64,000 nucleotides of DNA from NCBI GenBank assembly GCA_020831775.1, contig JAFIFZ010000079.1, positions 62,001-126,000 on the forward strand, written 5' to 3'. The notes under the pieces are model-generated. The model searched no databases. It was not told the DNA's origin and saw nothing but the letters and a program-made list of their open reading frames with translations. The translations under genes were made by a program, and so were the position numbers. The stretch comes from Phycisphaerales bacterium (GTDB taxonomy: Bacteria; Planctomycetota; Phycisphaerae; Phycisphaerales; UBA1924). Numbering within the stretch: the stretch's first letter is position 1; the number at the start of each line of letters is the position of its first letter. Positions 22,491-31,077 of this stretch are shown in pieces.

Positions 22491-24239
22491 TCAGCCCGGC
22501 TTGGGCGGGACGAGGTCGACGGTCGGTTCGTTGTCCTCCCGGCGGCTGCGGAGTTCGTCTTTGCGGCGTCGGGGCGCCTCGGGCTTCGGGGCCGACTCGT
22601 CGCTCCGGTCTGGGGCGGATTTGCTCACCGGGTTGTCGGTGGCCCTGCCCAGCAGGCAGACGATCAGGGACAACGCCGCGGCGATCATGAACCGCCAAGG
22701 AAAGGCGACCTCGGTCGCGAGGGTCCGCCACGGGTCTGCAAAGGCTGGGGGCAGGCCGGAGGCGAAGTTTCCCAGAGCCCAATTGGCGAACCAGGGCTGG
22801 AGCACGAGCGTCGCGCCGATGCCGACGATGAGGGCCGCGATGACCGATGCGGAACTGCCCCGCTTGGTGCAGATGACGGTGAGGAAGACGGCGACCATCC
22901 CCGCGTAGGCGAAGGCCATGACGCCGAGGGCGAAGTCGATGAGCTGCTCTTCCGAAGACCGCTGCCAGTAGATGCACAGGCCGGCGAACCCGCCGAGCAC
23001 CAGGCCCCAGAAGACGACGCCGAGGCGACCGACGAAGAGGTAGTGCTTCTCGGATCTGTTCCTGGCGATGCGCCTGTAGAAGTCGTTGACGACGGTCGAA
23101 CTCATCGAGTTGAGGCCGGAGTTGAGGCTGCTGAGCCCCGCTGCGAAGAGGCCCGCGAGCATGAGGCCCGTCAGGCCGGCGGGCATCTCGCGCAGGACGA
23201 AGCTGAGGAAGATGCGGGCCGAGTCGAAGACCTCGTAGTCCGGCGCGTTCTCGCCCATGATGTCGGGGCGGTCGTAGAAGATGTACAGCAACAGGCCGAC
23301 GCCCATGAAGACGCCGACGACCGGGATCGCGGCGATGTTGGCGCTGATGACCGACCACGAGCCGCGCGAGGCGGTCTTGCAGGTCAGCATGCGCTGGACC
23401 ATGTCCTGGTCGGTGCCGTAGGCCGCGACGCCCCAGAGCGTGAATGCGAAGATCGAGGCCCAGAGCGTGAAGCTGGAGCCCCAGTCCATGCGGGTGTCAA
23501 AGACGGTGAGCTTGGAAGTCCCTTCCTCGCCGACTCGGGCCTCCCTGAGGGTCGAGACGATCTCGGAAGCGGGCACGGGGATCTGAGAGAACAGGACGAA
23601 GACCGCCGCCCCGATCGCGACCATGAAGACAAGCATCTGGACGACATCGGTCCAGATGACGCTGGCGACGCCCCCGACGAGCGTGTACACGATGCCGACG
23701 ACAACGAGCGCGCCGATCGCCATCAACAGGTGGCTGTCGGGGATCGCCTCTTCGGGCTGAGCGCCGAACATGATCAGGGCCGCGGGGATGGCGACGATGT
23801 AGATCCTCGCGCCCGAGGCCATGATGCGCCCGAGGAGGAAGGCGCCGGAGGTCGCGACGACGCCGGCGGGGCCGCAGCGCTTGCCGATGAGCTCGTAGAC
23901 CGTCGCGACATGGTGGCGGTAGAAGGCGGGGATGAAGAGCAGGCCGATGACGAGGGCCGCGAGGATCATTCCGATGTTGGTCGCGAGGTAGGTGAGGTTG
24001 CCCGCGTAGGCCTGTTGCGGCCCGCCGATGAAGGTCGCGGCCGAGAGGCTGGTGGCAAGCACCGAGACGGCGACGGCCCACACCGGCATCTTCCGACCGC
24101 CGAGGAAGTAGTCCTCGGTGTTGCGGTTCTTGCGCATCGAGAACCAGACGCCGGTCGCGACGAGCACGAGGAAGTAGAGCCCGAGCACGAGAACATCGAG
24201 GATGCCGAAGCCGCCGGGTGTGTCCGCCTGGCCGTCCAT
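22491..24239 (-). CDS. Sodium:solute symporter (SSS family)
   Basis: A 582-residue membrane protein with about 13-14 spans. The family signature region is present: YFLGGRKMPVWAVAVSVLAT followed by SLSAATFIGGPQQAYAGNLT. Later blocks are DVVQMLVFMVAIGAAVFVLF and GLFAAGLSSLNSGLNSMSS. It uses the Na+ gradient to import a small solute. It is the last gene of the operon with murQ, anmK and a hexosaminidase, so an amino sugar or muropeptide fragment is the likely substrate (inference). A basic cytoplasmic tail follows the last span. It starts 21 bases after murQ. Confidence 0.88.
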   Translation of the reverse strand: MDGQADTPGGFGILDVLVLGLYFLVLVATGVWFSMRKNRNTEDYFLGGRKMPVWAVAVSVLATSLSAATFIGGPQQAYAGNLTYLATNIGMILAALVIGLLFIPAFYRHHVATVYELIGKRCGPAGVVATSGAFLLGRIMASGARIYIVAIPAALIMFGAQPEEAIPDSHLLMAIGALVVVGIVYTLVGGVASVIWTDVVQMLVFMVAIGAAVFVLFSQIPVPASEIVSTLREARVGEEGTSKLTVFDTRMDWGSSFTLWASIFAFTLWGVAAYGTDQDMVQRMLTCKTASRGSWSVISANIAAIPVVGVFMGVGLLLYIFYDRPDIMGENAPDYEVFDSARIFLSFVLREMPAGLTGLMLAGLFAAGLSSLNSGLNSMSSTVVNDFYRRIARNRSEKHYLFVGRLGVVFWGLVLGGFAGLCIYWQRSSEEQLIDFALGVMAFAYAGMVAVFLTVICTKRGSSASVIAALIVGIGATLVLQPWFANWALGNFASGLPPAFADPWRTLATEVAFPWRFMIAAALSLIVCLLGRATDNPVSKSAPDRSDESAPKPEAPRRRKDELRSRREDNEPTVDLVPPKPG

Positions 24240-24260
24240 GGTAACTGAGGGTACCTCCGG

Positions 24261-25211
24261 TCAGGGGTCGATGACGCGGTCGAGGCGTCCGCCGGCTGCT
24301 GAAAGGCGCTTCTCGGCGTCGGCACGATCGACGCCGAGCCTGTGCATGACGACCGCGGCCTTGACGCCCCCGCCCGCGAGGTCGAGCAGTTCGAGCGAGC
24401 CGGGGCGGTCGAGGCCTGTGAGCTCGGCGACGATGCGCGCCGCCCGGTCGCGAAGCTTGTCGTTGCTGGCCCGCAAATCGACCATGAGATTCTGATAGAC
24501 GCGTCCGGAACGGACCATGAGCGTGGTGCTGATCATGTTGAGGGCGAGCTTGGTGGCGGTGCCCGCCTTCATGCGAGTCGAGCCGGTGAGCACCTCGGGG
24601 CCGGTAGGGATGACGACGAGCCTGTCGCAGCCCGGGGGTTTTTCTGTAGGTGAGCAGGAGAGCATCGCCGTGAGACAGTTGGGGCAGACGCGTTTGGCGA
24701 TGGCCATCGCGCCGCGGACGAAGGGGGTGGTGCCCCCGGCGGCCAATCCGATCACCGTGTCGCTCGGCGTCAGGGCGAGGGCTTGCAGTTCGGGGAGGGC
24801 GCCCTCGGGCTCGTCTTCCTTGTGCTCGCTGGAGCGTCGGAGGGCCGCGTCGCCCCCGGCGATGATGCCGACGATCCGTCCGGGCTCGACCTGAAAAGTC
24901 GGCGGCGCTTCAGAAGCGTCCAGCACGCCGAGGCGGCCGGAGGTGCCGGCGCCGAGGTAGATGAGCCTGCCGCCGGCGGCAAAGCCGGGCTCTGCGGCTT
25001 CGATCAGGGCCGTGAGCTCGGGCAACGCGAGCTCGAACGCGTCGAGCATGCGTCGGTCTTCATCGTGGATAGCGCGGGCGATCTCGTCGACGGACATCGT
25101 GTGCAGCGAGCGGGTGCGTTCGTTGCGCTGCTCGGCGAGGACATGGGCGCGGTCGGGCGGGATCGACCCGGGAGCCTCTCTCGGTGTGCGCTGTGCCGGA
25201 TCGTCGGTCAT
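24261..25211 (-). CDS. murQ: N-acetylmuramic acid 6-phosphate etherase
   Basis: A 316-residue SIS-domain enzyme that cleaves the lactyl ether of MurNAc-6-P, yielding GlcNAc-6-P and D-lactate. Family blocks are visible: RNERTRSLHTMSVDEI, GRLIYLGAGTSGRLGVLDAS followed by EAPPTF (the Glu is the expected catalytic acid), GIIAGGDAALRRSSEHKEDE, and PEVLTGSTRMKAGTATKLAL. Its ATG overlaps the stop of anmK (ATGA), and AnmK supplies its substrate. It acts in cytoplasmic peptidoglycan recycling. Confidence 0.96.
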   Translation of the reverse strand: MTDDPAQRTPREAPGSIPPDRAHVLAEQRNERTRSLHTMSVDEIARAIHDEDRRMLDAFELALPELTALIEAAEPGFAAGGRLIYLGAGTSGRLGVLDASEAPPTFQVEPGRIVGIIAGGDAALRRSSEHKEDEPEGALPELQALALTPSDTVIGLAAGGTTPFVRGAMAIAKRVCPNCLTAMLSCSPTEKPPGCDRLVVIPTGPEVLTGSTRMKAGTATKLALNMISTTLMVRSGRVYQNLMVDLRASNDKLRDRAARIVAELTGLDRPGSLELLDLAGGGVKAAVVMHRLGVDRADAEKRLSAAGGRLDRVIDP

Positions 25212-26311
25212 GCTGAGGCTCCGGCGGGGCGCGACGGGGCGGGGGTGAGCGAGCCCGCAAGCGGCGGCAGCGGCGAGCCGGTGACCCTCGTCAGCGTGAT
25301 CGGTACGCCGTCGACGGAGAGCGCGCCCAGCACCGCCATCGCCGCCGCTTCACGATAGGTCGCGGGGAGTCCGGCGCTGTCTGTCGGGCCGATGGTCGCT
25401 CCGGCCAGTCGCTTGCTGATGGCGGCGACGAGGGCGCAGTTGCGCGAGCCGCCGCCCGCCAGCAGCAGACGCGTGCACCCCGCCAACCTCGACGCGACGG
25501 CGCCCCCCACCGCTTCGGCGGCCGTCGCGCACAGATCGCTCGGCGAGAGCCCGCCCTTCCATCGCTCGACCCAATGCGAGGCTTCGTCGCTGCTGCCGAG
25601 CGACCGACCGGCGCGGCTCTGGCCCTCCAGCAGTGCGGCGAGATCTCGCAACGCTTCCGGATCGGCCGCGCCCTTCAGGGCTTCGGCGCCGCCTTCGTCG
25701 AACGGGCGTTCAAGCGCGGCCCTCGCCGCCGCGTCGAGCACCTGGTTGCAGGCGCAGATGTCGAAGCCCTCGATGCTTTGCACGCCCGAAGCCCGGGATC
25801 CGAGCAGCGTCGCGTTGGCGAAGCCACCGAGGTTGAGCACCGCCAGCGGCGACTCGTCGGCGAAGAAAACAAAGTCGGCCAACGGCGTGATCGGCGCCCC
25901 CTGCCCGCCCGAGGCGAGATCGGCCCCGCGCAGGTCGGTCAGCACAGGCGACCCCGTCGCGCTGGCGATGATTGCGGGATCGATCGCCTGCCAGCTCAGG
26001 GGCGGATCGTGAAGCACCGTCTGGCCGTGCGCGACGATCAGATCGGCACGCGCCCCATCGAGCAGTTGCAGCGCGAGGTCGGCGTGCAGGCGCGAGAAGT
26101 CGTGCAGGGCCTGGACGATCGACCGGGCGGTCATCGCTTCGCCATGCGCAAGCCTGCGCAGCGGCTCGGCGCACGAACCGAGACCGACGCTCGCGCCCCG
26201 AACGAACGACGCCCGCATGGTCAGGCCGGAACCCTCGATGCGCACGATCGAGCCGTCCAGCCCGTCGAGGCTGGTGCCGGACATGAAGCCGAGGACGGTG
26301 CGGGCGCTCAC
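25208..26311 (-). CDS. anmK: Anhydro-N-acetylmuramic acid kinase
   Basis: A 367-residue kinase that opens and phosphorylates 1,6-anhydro-MurNAc to MurNAc-6-P. The start VSARTVLGFMSGTSLDGLDG carries the family phosphate loop (GxMSGTSxDGxD). Further blocks are IVAHGQTVLHDP, LNLGGFANATLL, the FDICACNQVLDAAAR region (usually FDTGPGN, so partly changed), and LLLAGGGSRN. GTG at 26311 is the start: it overlaps the TGA of the hexosaminidase gene (GTGA) and places MSGTS at residue 10. Both the start and stop overlap neighbours, so it is tightly coupled in the recycling operon. Confidence 0.92.
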   Translation of the reverse strand: MSARTVLGFMSGTSLDGLDGSIVRIEGSGLTMRASFVRGASVGLGSCAEPLRRLAHGEAMTARSIVQALHDFSRLHADLALQLLDGARADLIVAHGQTVLHDPPLSWQAIDPAIIASATGSPVLTDLRGADLASGGQGAPITPLADFVFFADESPLAVLNLGGFANATLLGSRASGVQSIEGFDICACNQVLDAAARAALERPFDEGGAEALKGAADPEALRDLAALLEGQSRAGRSLGSSDEASHWVERWKGGLSPSDLCATAAEAVGGAVASRLAGCTRLLLAGGGSRNCALVAAISKRLAGATIGPTDSAGLPATYREAAAMAVLGALSVDGVPITLTRVTGSPLPPLAGSLTPAPSRPAGASA

Positions 26312-28239
26312 GCGGAGACCTCCCCCAGCAGACGCCGGTAGTGGCCGAGGCTTTCGGCGAGCCCGCCCTCGCGGCTTCGGATCCGCCAGAGGCGGGCGTG
26401 GTCGTGCATGATGTGCCTGAGCAAGCGTGCTGTGGCGCTGGCGGCTTGCCCGCCCGTGTTCCGGCTCTCCCGTGCAATCGCGAGATCCGCCGCGAAGCTC
26501 GCAACATCGCACGCGTGCGACAGCTCATCGTGCAGCAACGAGCCCGCTTTGCCGGGGATCGATTCACGAAGCGCTTCGATGCGTTCGCGCACCGCTTGCC
26601 ACGCAGCCCCGTGGTCGAGCCTCAGCCCCTCGCGGGCCGGGAAGAGCACGCTGAAGAGGGCCGAGGCGTTGTGCAGGCGTGTCGGGCCGGCGTCGCCTGG
26701 GACGCCCGAGATTTGTCTGAGGTCGAGATCGGCGTCGCCGAAGGCGTCGAGCCACTCGGCGGTTCCAGGCGCGCAGAGCGCGTGCAAGGATGCCGCTTCG
26801 TGTTCGAGCGGATCGTCGTCGAGCCCGCCCCTCCACGCGGCCTGCGCGCCCTGCGCGATCGCACGCAGCGCCACCGGCCAGACCTGGTGGTGCCCCGTGT
26901 CGCCCCAGTCGGTGATGAGGCAGCCGCTCGCGCCCGCGTCGAGCCCCTGCGCCGCCGCGGCGTGCAGGTTCGCCCGGCGCTCGCTCGCCCGCCCGGTGAT
27001 CGACCGCCACGAGCTCGTGCCCGGGCAGACCCAGCCCTCCATGCCGCGGGCTCGCGCCTCGCGCAGCGGGCCGGCAAAGTCCGCGTCGGGCTCGTAGTTC
27101 CAGACCAGGGCGATCGCCTCTTTGGGAAGGAGGTCGAGCACGCGCGGGTGCTCGGCCGCGATGTCGGCCCAGAACGCCGGGCGTCGCCCGCGATCGGTCG
27201 CCAGCTTGCAGACCTGCGCGACGAACCTCGCGTAGACCTCCGCCTTGCCCTCGCGATCGACCGCTTCTCTCGAGCGGCCCTGACCGATGTCGTAGGTCTC
27301 GTCGCACCCGATGTTCACGAGCGACGACGAGAAGCAGGGCAAGAGGTCGTCAAGCATCTTCTCGACGAACCGAATCGAGCCCGGGTCGATCGGGCAGAGG
27401 CTGAACGGTCCCGAGCGCGGCACGCCCGCGAACGACCAGTCCCCGTGCGTCTCGGCGAGCGGGGCGAATCGTTTGTGCACCAGCCATGGCTTGAGGTGGC
27501 CGAAGCAGTTCTGGTTTGCCGCGAGCTCGACGCCGCGGCTCTTGCAGTGCGCGTCGTGGCGGCGCACCTCCTCGGGCGTCATCGGCGAGACGCCCGCCCA
27601 GACCTCCGGCGCCCACGAGTAGGCGAAGGCGTGCTCGGTGTAGAGCTGGAGGTGGTTGATCTTCAGCGAGGCGAGCAGGTCGACCGAGTCGAAGAGCTCT
27701 CGCATCGTCGGGACGCGGCAGCGTGAGACATCGAGCATGACGCCGCGGACGGCAAAGGCCGGCGCGTCCTCGATCTCGACGCACGGGACCTCGGGGCCGA
27801 CGGCACGGAGGATCTGCGCGAGCGTGCGGAGGGCGTTGCGGACGCCCGCGTCGGTCGGTGCGTCGATGGAGACGCCGTGCGGGTCGATGCGGAGGGTGTA
27901 GGCCTCGGGGGATCGGCTGGCGGATCGGGTGGCACGGGTCTCCGACCTGTGCCCACTACCCCCGCTTGTGGCACGGGCGTCTCGCCCGTGGCTACTCGAT
28001 CTCTCGGATACCGGGCTCGAACCACTGGCGAAAGAGCCGCCAGTGCCACAGATTTGGATGTCGCCTCGGCCGTGCGTTGCGATGAGCGAGGTCGGCAGCC
28101 CGGCCGCGAGTGCGTTTCCTTCGGAATCGATCGGCGCCCGCAACGGCAGGTCGAGCGTCACGCTCCCTCCGAGCGGTCTGATCGACCTCGGTCTGGGCAA
28201 GAGCGGGATAGAGCTCGCATCGCGTCGCACGCAGCACAC
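26308..28239 (-). CDS. GH20-type beta-N-acetylhexosaminidase
   Basis: A 643-residue glycosidase without a signal peptide. The catalytic Asp-Glu pair of family GH20 is in LVNIGCDETYDIG; the barrel start is RGVMLDVSRCRVPTMRELFD and INHLQLYTEHAFAYSW. It probably removes terminal GlcNAc from muropeptides or chitin fragments in the cytoplasm, feeding anmK and murQ next to it. Two parts are foreign: residues about 64-110 (low-complexity Ser/Arg, with SHGRDARAT) and about 592-603 (NTGGQAASATA) are translations of the palindromic repeat family at 9581. Start is GTG 28239; GTG 28230 has a better ribosome-binding site (AAGGTG) and is possible. The stop overlaps anmK. Confidence 0.85.
   Translation of the reverse strand: MCCVRRDASSIPLLPRPRSIRPLGGSVTLDLPLRAPIDSEGNALAAGLPTSLIATHGRGDIQICGTGGSFASGSSPVSERSSSHGRDARATSGGSGHRSETRATRSASRSPEAYTLRIDPHGVSIDAPTDAGVRNALRTLAQILRAVGPEVPCVEIEDAPAFAVRGVMLDVSRCRVPTMRELFDSVDLLASLKINHLQLYTEHAFAYSWAPEVWAGVSPMTPEEVRRHDAHCKSRGVELAANQNCFGHLKPWLVHKRFAPLAETHGDWSFAGVPRSGPFSLCPIDPGSIRFVEKMLDDLLPCFSSSLVNIGCDETYDIGQGRSREAVDREGKAEVYARFVAQVCKLATDRGRRPAFWADIAAEHPRVLDLLPKEAIALVWNYEPDADFAGPLREARARGMEGWVCPGTSSWRSITGRASERRANLHAAAAQGLDAGASGCLITDWGDTGHHQVWPVALRAIAQGAQAAWRGGLDDDPLEHEAASLHALCAPGTAEWLDAFGDADLDLRQISGVPGDAGPTRLHNASALFSVLFPAREGLRLDHGAAWQAVRERIEALRESIPGKAGSLLHDELSHACDVASFAADLAIARESRNTGGQAASATARLLRHIMHDHARLWRIRSREGGLAESLGHYRRLLGEVSA
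26429..26461. repeat. Palindromic repeat fragment inside the GH20 gene (3' copy)
   Basis: Positions 26430-26460 match 9580-9610 at 28 of 31 bases. It is translated in frame on the minus strand as NTGGQAASATA. Only one arm of the element is recognisable here. Confidence 0.8.
27928..28053. repeat. Palindromic repeat cluster inside the GH20 gene (5' copy)
   Basis: It comprises GGTGGCACGGG (from 27929), GTGGCACGGGCG/CGCCCGTGG (27968-27992) and the inverse of element A at 28021-28052 (ending CCGCCAGTGCCACAG). It adds about 45 low-complexity residues between the N-terminal region and the EAYTLRIDPHGVSI block of the enzyme without breaking the frame. Confidence 0.8.
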
Positions 28240-28248
28240 CTTACCCGC

Positions 28249-29535
28249 TCAGACCTTCAGGTAGATCTTCCGCCGGTGCAGCCACCAGACGAAGCACCAG
28301 CAAAGCAGCATGTACCCAATCGCGTGGGCCCACGCCCCGGCGTGGTCGCCGATGAGCCTGGCCCGCTCGGTGTCGCCCAGCGGCCTCGAGAGCAGGTGCA
28401 CCGAGAGGTTCGCCCCCCACTCTCTCAGCCACGCCAAGACGCCACCGATCAGCGAGCCCGCGTGCCCGTTGGGATGGACGATCTGCCAGCGGGTGAAGAC
28501 CAGCCGCCAGAGCATCTCGACAGTGAAGTAGAGCGCGATGGCGTTGAGGCCGAAGATCTGCATCCAGCGGCACTTGGTGACCCGCCACACATCGACGAGC
28601 GCGTACATCACGCCCAGCAGGCAGGCGCCCGTGCCCGCGGCCAGCAGCACATACGACGAGGTGAAGTAGTCCTTGCTGTAGGGCAGGCGGACGCGGTCGA
28701 TGAACGAGGCGAGGCCGGGCGCGCTCTCGCGCAGGCCGGTCCATGGTTGGAATTGCCAGAGCCAGCTTGCGCCCCAGAAGAACAGGCCGAAGGCGATCAG
28801 CCGCCCGGCCGTAGAGATCGATCGCCCGCCCTTGCGCAGGAGATCGCCTGCGAAGGCGCCGAGCAGGACGGTCGCAGCGGCCGGCAGCGCCTGCTGGAAC
28901 CCGCCGAACCAGCCGAGCTGCGCGTTCAGCCAGCGGTGCACGCTCTCCTGCTGCGTCCAGACGATTTCGCCGGTCGGCGGGTGCGGGATGAAGCGCAGGA
29001 TCGCCCACTTGGCCAACAGCACGATCACGATGAACGCGACGCGGACCGCGACCGGCGACTGGTAGAACACGACGCCGAGGATGTACCCAGCGCCGATCAG
29101 CGGCAGGATGTCCCAGTGCAGGAAGGCCCGCCAGCCGATCGGATCGCCCCGGTTGGCGATCGTCGCCATCCAGATCAGGATCCCCAGCAAATAGAGCACC
29201 AGCCCGCGCTTGAAGGCGATGAGCACCCGCTCCGTCGGCGTGCGGCTCTGCCCCCGGCCCGAGTGCATCGAGAACGGGATCGCCACGCCGACAATGAACA
29301 GGAACCACGGGAACACAAGGTCCGTCACCGTCGCGCCGTGGTTACCGTCGTTCCAGCCGAGGTGGAACATCTGCTGGGGAAAGACGCTCTTGTCCCAGGT
29401 GACATTGACCAGGAGCATCGTGGCGATCACCAGGCCCCTGAAGGCGTCGAGCGAGGCGAGGCGGGGGGACTCGCCGAGGGCGGGCGGGCGAAGGCGGGCT
29501 TCGCCCGTGTCGTGCTGGACCGGTACCTCGTTCAC
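28249..29535 (-). CDS. HGSNAT-like membrane acetyltransferase
   Basis: A 428-residue protein with about ten membrane spans, of the heparan-alpha-glucosaminide N-acetyltransferase/YeiB-like group. The typical start of the first span is RLASLDAFRGLVIATMLLVN, followed by FPWFLFIVGVAIPFSMHSG, LHWDILPLIGAGYILGVVF and the late IFGLNAIALYFTVEMLW. Human HGSNAT transfers acetyl from cytosolic acetyl-CoA across a membrane to terminal glucosamine. Here the enzyme may acetylate glucosamine residues during amino-sugar recovery (inference). The GTG start at 29535 overlaps the TGA of lysA (GTGA), and 9 bases separate its stop from the hexosaminidase start. Confidence 0.82.
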   Translation of the reverse strand: MNEVPVQHDTGEARLRPPALGESPRLASLDAFRGLVIATMLLVNVTWDKSVFPQQMFHLGWNDGNHGATVTDLVFPWFLFIVGVAIPFSMHSGRGQSRTPTERVLIAFKRGLVLYLLGILIWMATIANRGDPIGWRAFLHWDILPLIGAGYILGVVFYQSPVAVRVAFIVIVLLAKWAILRFIPHPPTGEIVWTQQESVHRWLNAQLGWFGGFQQALPAAATVLLGAFAGDLLRKGGRSISTAGRLIAFGLFFWGASWLWQFQPWTGLRESAPGLASFIDRVRLPYSKDYFTSSYVLLAAGTGACLLGVMYALVDVWRVTKCRWMQIFGLNAIALYFTVEMLWRLVFTRWQIVHPNGHAGSLIGGVLAWLREWGANLSVHLLSRPLGDTERARLIGDHAGAWAHAIGYMLLCWCFVWWLHRRKIYLKV

Positions 29536-30914
29536 GCCGTTGCCTCGGCGGGTTGCGGCCCGCAGGCCTCGGGTCCGAGGAGCATCGCCGCGACGCTCTG
29601 GCGGGCTCGGATCGTGCGCCAACTGTCTTTATCGACGAGCACCTCGGCGGGGAGGGGGTGGTCGTTGTAGGTGCTCGCCATGGACATGCCGTAGGCCCCG
29701 GCGCTGAAGACCGCAAGCAGATCGCCTCGTTCGACAGGCGGCATCGGCCAGTCTCGGATGAACGCGTCGGCCGATTCGCAGACCGGGCCGACGACATGCG
29801 ACGGAACGAGGCCCGGGCCTTCGGGCTTCTTGCTTCGCCGGGTTGGCGCCTGCCCCTCGCCGACGCGGACGGGCCAGACGAAGTGGAACGCGTCGTAGAG
29901 CGCGGGGCGGATCAACGCGTTCATCCCCGCGTCGCAGACGACGAAGCGCCCGCCCGAGGTTTCCTTGACATACTCGACGCGCACGAGCAGCACGCCCGCG
30001 TTGGCGATCAGCGTGCGACCGGGCTCCATCAGGATCTTCACGCCACGCCCGACGAGGGGCAGCAGCATCGGGACGATGCGTTCGGCGTACGAGGCGTACG
30101 AGGGCGTCGAGCCCGTCTCGTAGTCCGCCCCGATCCCGCCCCCGATGTTCAGGCGGTCGACCCGGTGGCCGTTGCGCTCGATCTCGTCGATCCGGACGAG
30201 GATGCGTTCGAGGGCCTCGGTGTAGGGGTCGGGCGAGTAGATCGGCGAGCCCAGGTGCATGTGCAGCCCGCGGAGGTTGAGGTGGGGCGAGTCGCCGAAG
30301 CGGTCGAAGGCCGCGGGGGCTCGCGCAAGGTCGATCCCGAACTTGTTCTCCCGCTTGCCGGTGGTGGTGTGCCTGTGGGTCCTGGCGTCGACATCCGGGT
30401 TGACGCGGAGGGTCGCCGAAGCGACGACGCCCACCTCCCTCGCGGCGTCTTCGAGCACCTCCAGCTCCTGCTCGCTCTCGACATTGAACAGGCCGATCGG
30501 GCCGCGCCCCTCCGGCCCCAACCCGTTCACCTTCACGCCGCTCTTGGCCAGCGGGCTGTAGCGTCCGTCTAAGGCGGCGAGCATCTCATCGCGGCGTTTG
30601 CCGACCCCCGCGAAGACGACCCCCGACATCGGCGCCCCCGATAGCCAGACGCGTTCGAGCTCCCCCACCGACACGACATCGAACCCGGCGCCCGCCCCAG
30701 CGACGAGGCGGCAGATCTCGGGGTTGCCGCAGGATTTAACGGCAAAGCAGATCGCCGGGTCCACCGGGGCGAAGGCTTCGGCCAGCCTCCGGTAGTGCCC
30801 GAGGAGGGTGGCCGACGAGTAGACGAATGTCGGTGTCCCGACCTTTGAGGCGATCTTGTCGACGGGCACGCCCTCGGCGTGAAGGCGTCCGTTGGTGTAC
30901 GAAAAGTCGTCCAT
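29532..30914 (-). CDS. lysA: Diaminopimelate decarboxylase
   Basis: A 460-residue fold type III PLP decarboxylase converting meso-diaminopimelate to L-lysine. The PLP lysine lies in ICFAVKSCGNPEIC, HMHLGS and NIGGGIG bind the cofactor, MEPGRTLIANAG follows, the active-site CESAD is in VVGPVCESADAF, and AGAYGMSMASTYN closes the site. It is the first gene of the six-gene recycling operon, and its stop overlaps the acetyltransferase start. Placement with anmK/murQ suggests use of diaminopimelate released from recycled muropeptides. TTATAGAA lies 53 bases upstream on its strand. Confidence 0.94.
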   Translation of the reverse strand: MDDFSYTNGRLHAEGVPVDKIASKVGTPTFVYSSATLLGHYRRLAEAFAPVDPAICFAVKSCGNPEICRLVAGAGAGFDVVSVGELERVWLSGAPMSGVVFAGVGKRRDEMLAALDGRYSPLAKSGVKVNGLGPEGRGPIGLFNVESEQELEVLEDAAREVGVVASATLRVNPDVDARTHRHTTTGKRENKFGIDLARAPAAFDRFGDSPHLNLRGLHMHLGSPIYSPDPYTEALERILVRIDEIERNGHRVDRLNIGGGIGADYETGSTPSYASYAERIVPMLLPLVGRGVKILMEPGRTLIANAGVLLVRVEYVKETSGGRFVVCDAGMNALIRPALYDAFHFVWPVRVGEGQAPTRRSKKPEGPGLVPSHVVGPVCESADAFIRDWPMPPVERGDLLAVFSAGAYGMSMASTYNDHPLPAEVLVDKDSWRTIRARQSVAAMLLGPEACGPQPAEATA

Positions 30915-30965
30915 GCGGGGCGGTTCCGTGGGGTCGGGCGGGATGGCGGCCGCCAGTATACATTG

Positions 30966-30973
30966 TTCTATAA
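30966..30973 (-). promoter_or_regulatory. TTATAGAA motif between lysA and the amidase gene
   Basis: The octamer TTATAGAA (minus strand) occurs in the 163-base divergent region 30915-31077, and recurs at 44320, 49476, 52645 and 55801. TATAGA could be a -10 element of lysA. No convincing -35 is seen at 17 bases. Confidence 0.4.
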
Positions 30974-31077
30974 GATTCGCGACCCCCCCTCTTCACGACA
31001 CCCCCGCGCACGCCCGGAGCGGCGGGCGCACAATGCCGCCCGGAATTCCGAGACCCGAGCCCCCAGAAGGCGACCCG

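Noticed and set aside
22389-24248. Plus-strand frame of 619 codons rich in Asp, Glu and Arg
   Set aside because: It is a shadow of the minus-strand SSS transporter gene, whose motifs are clear.
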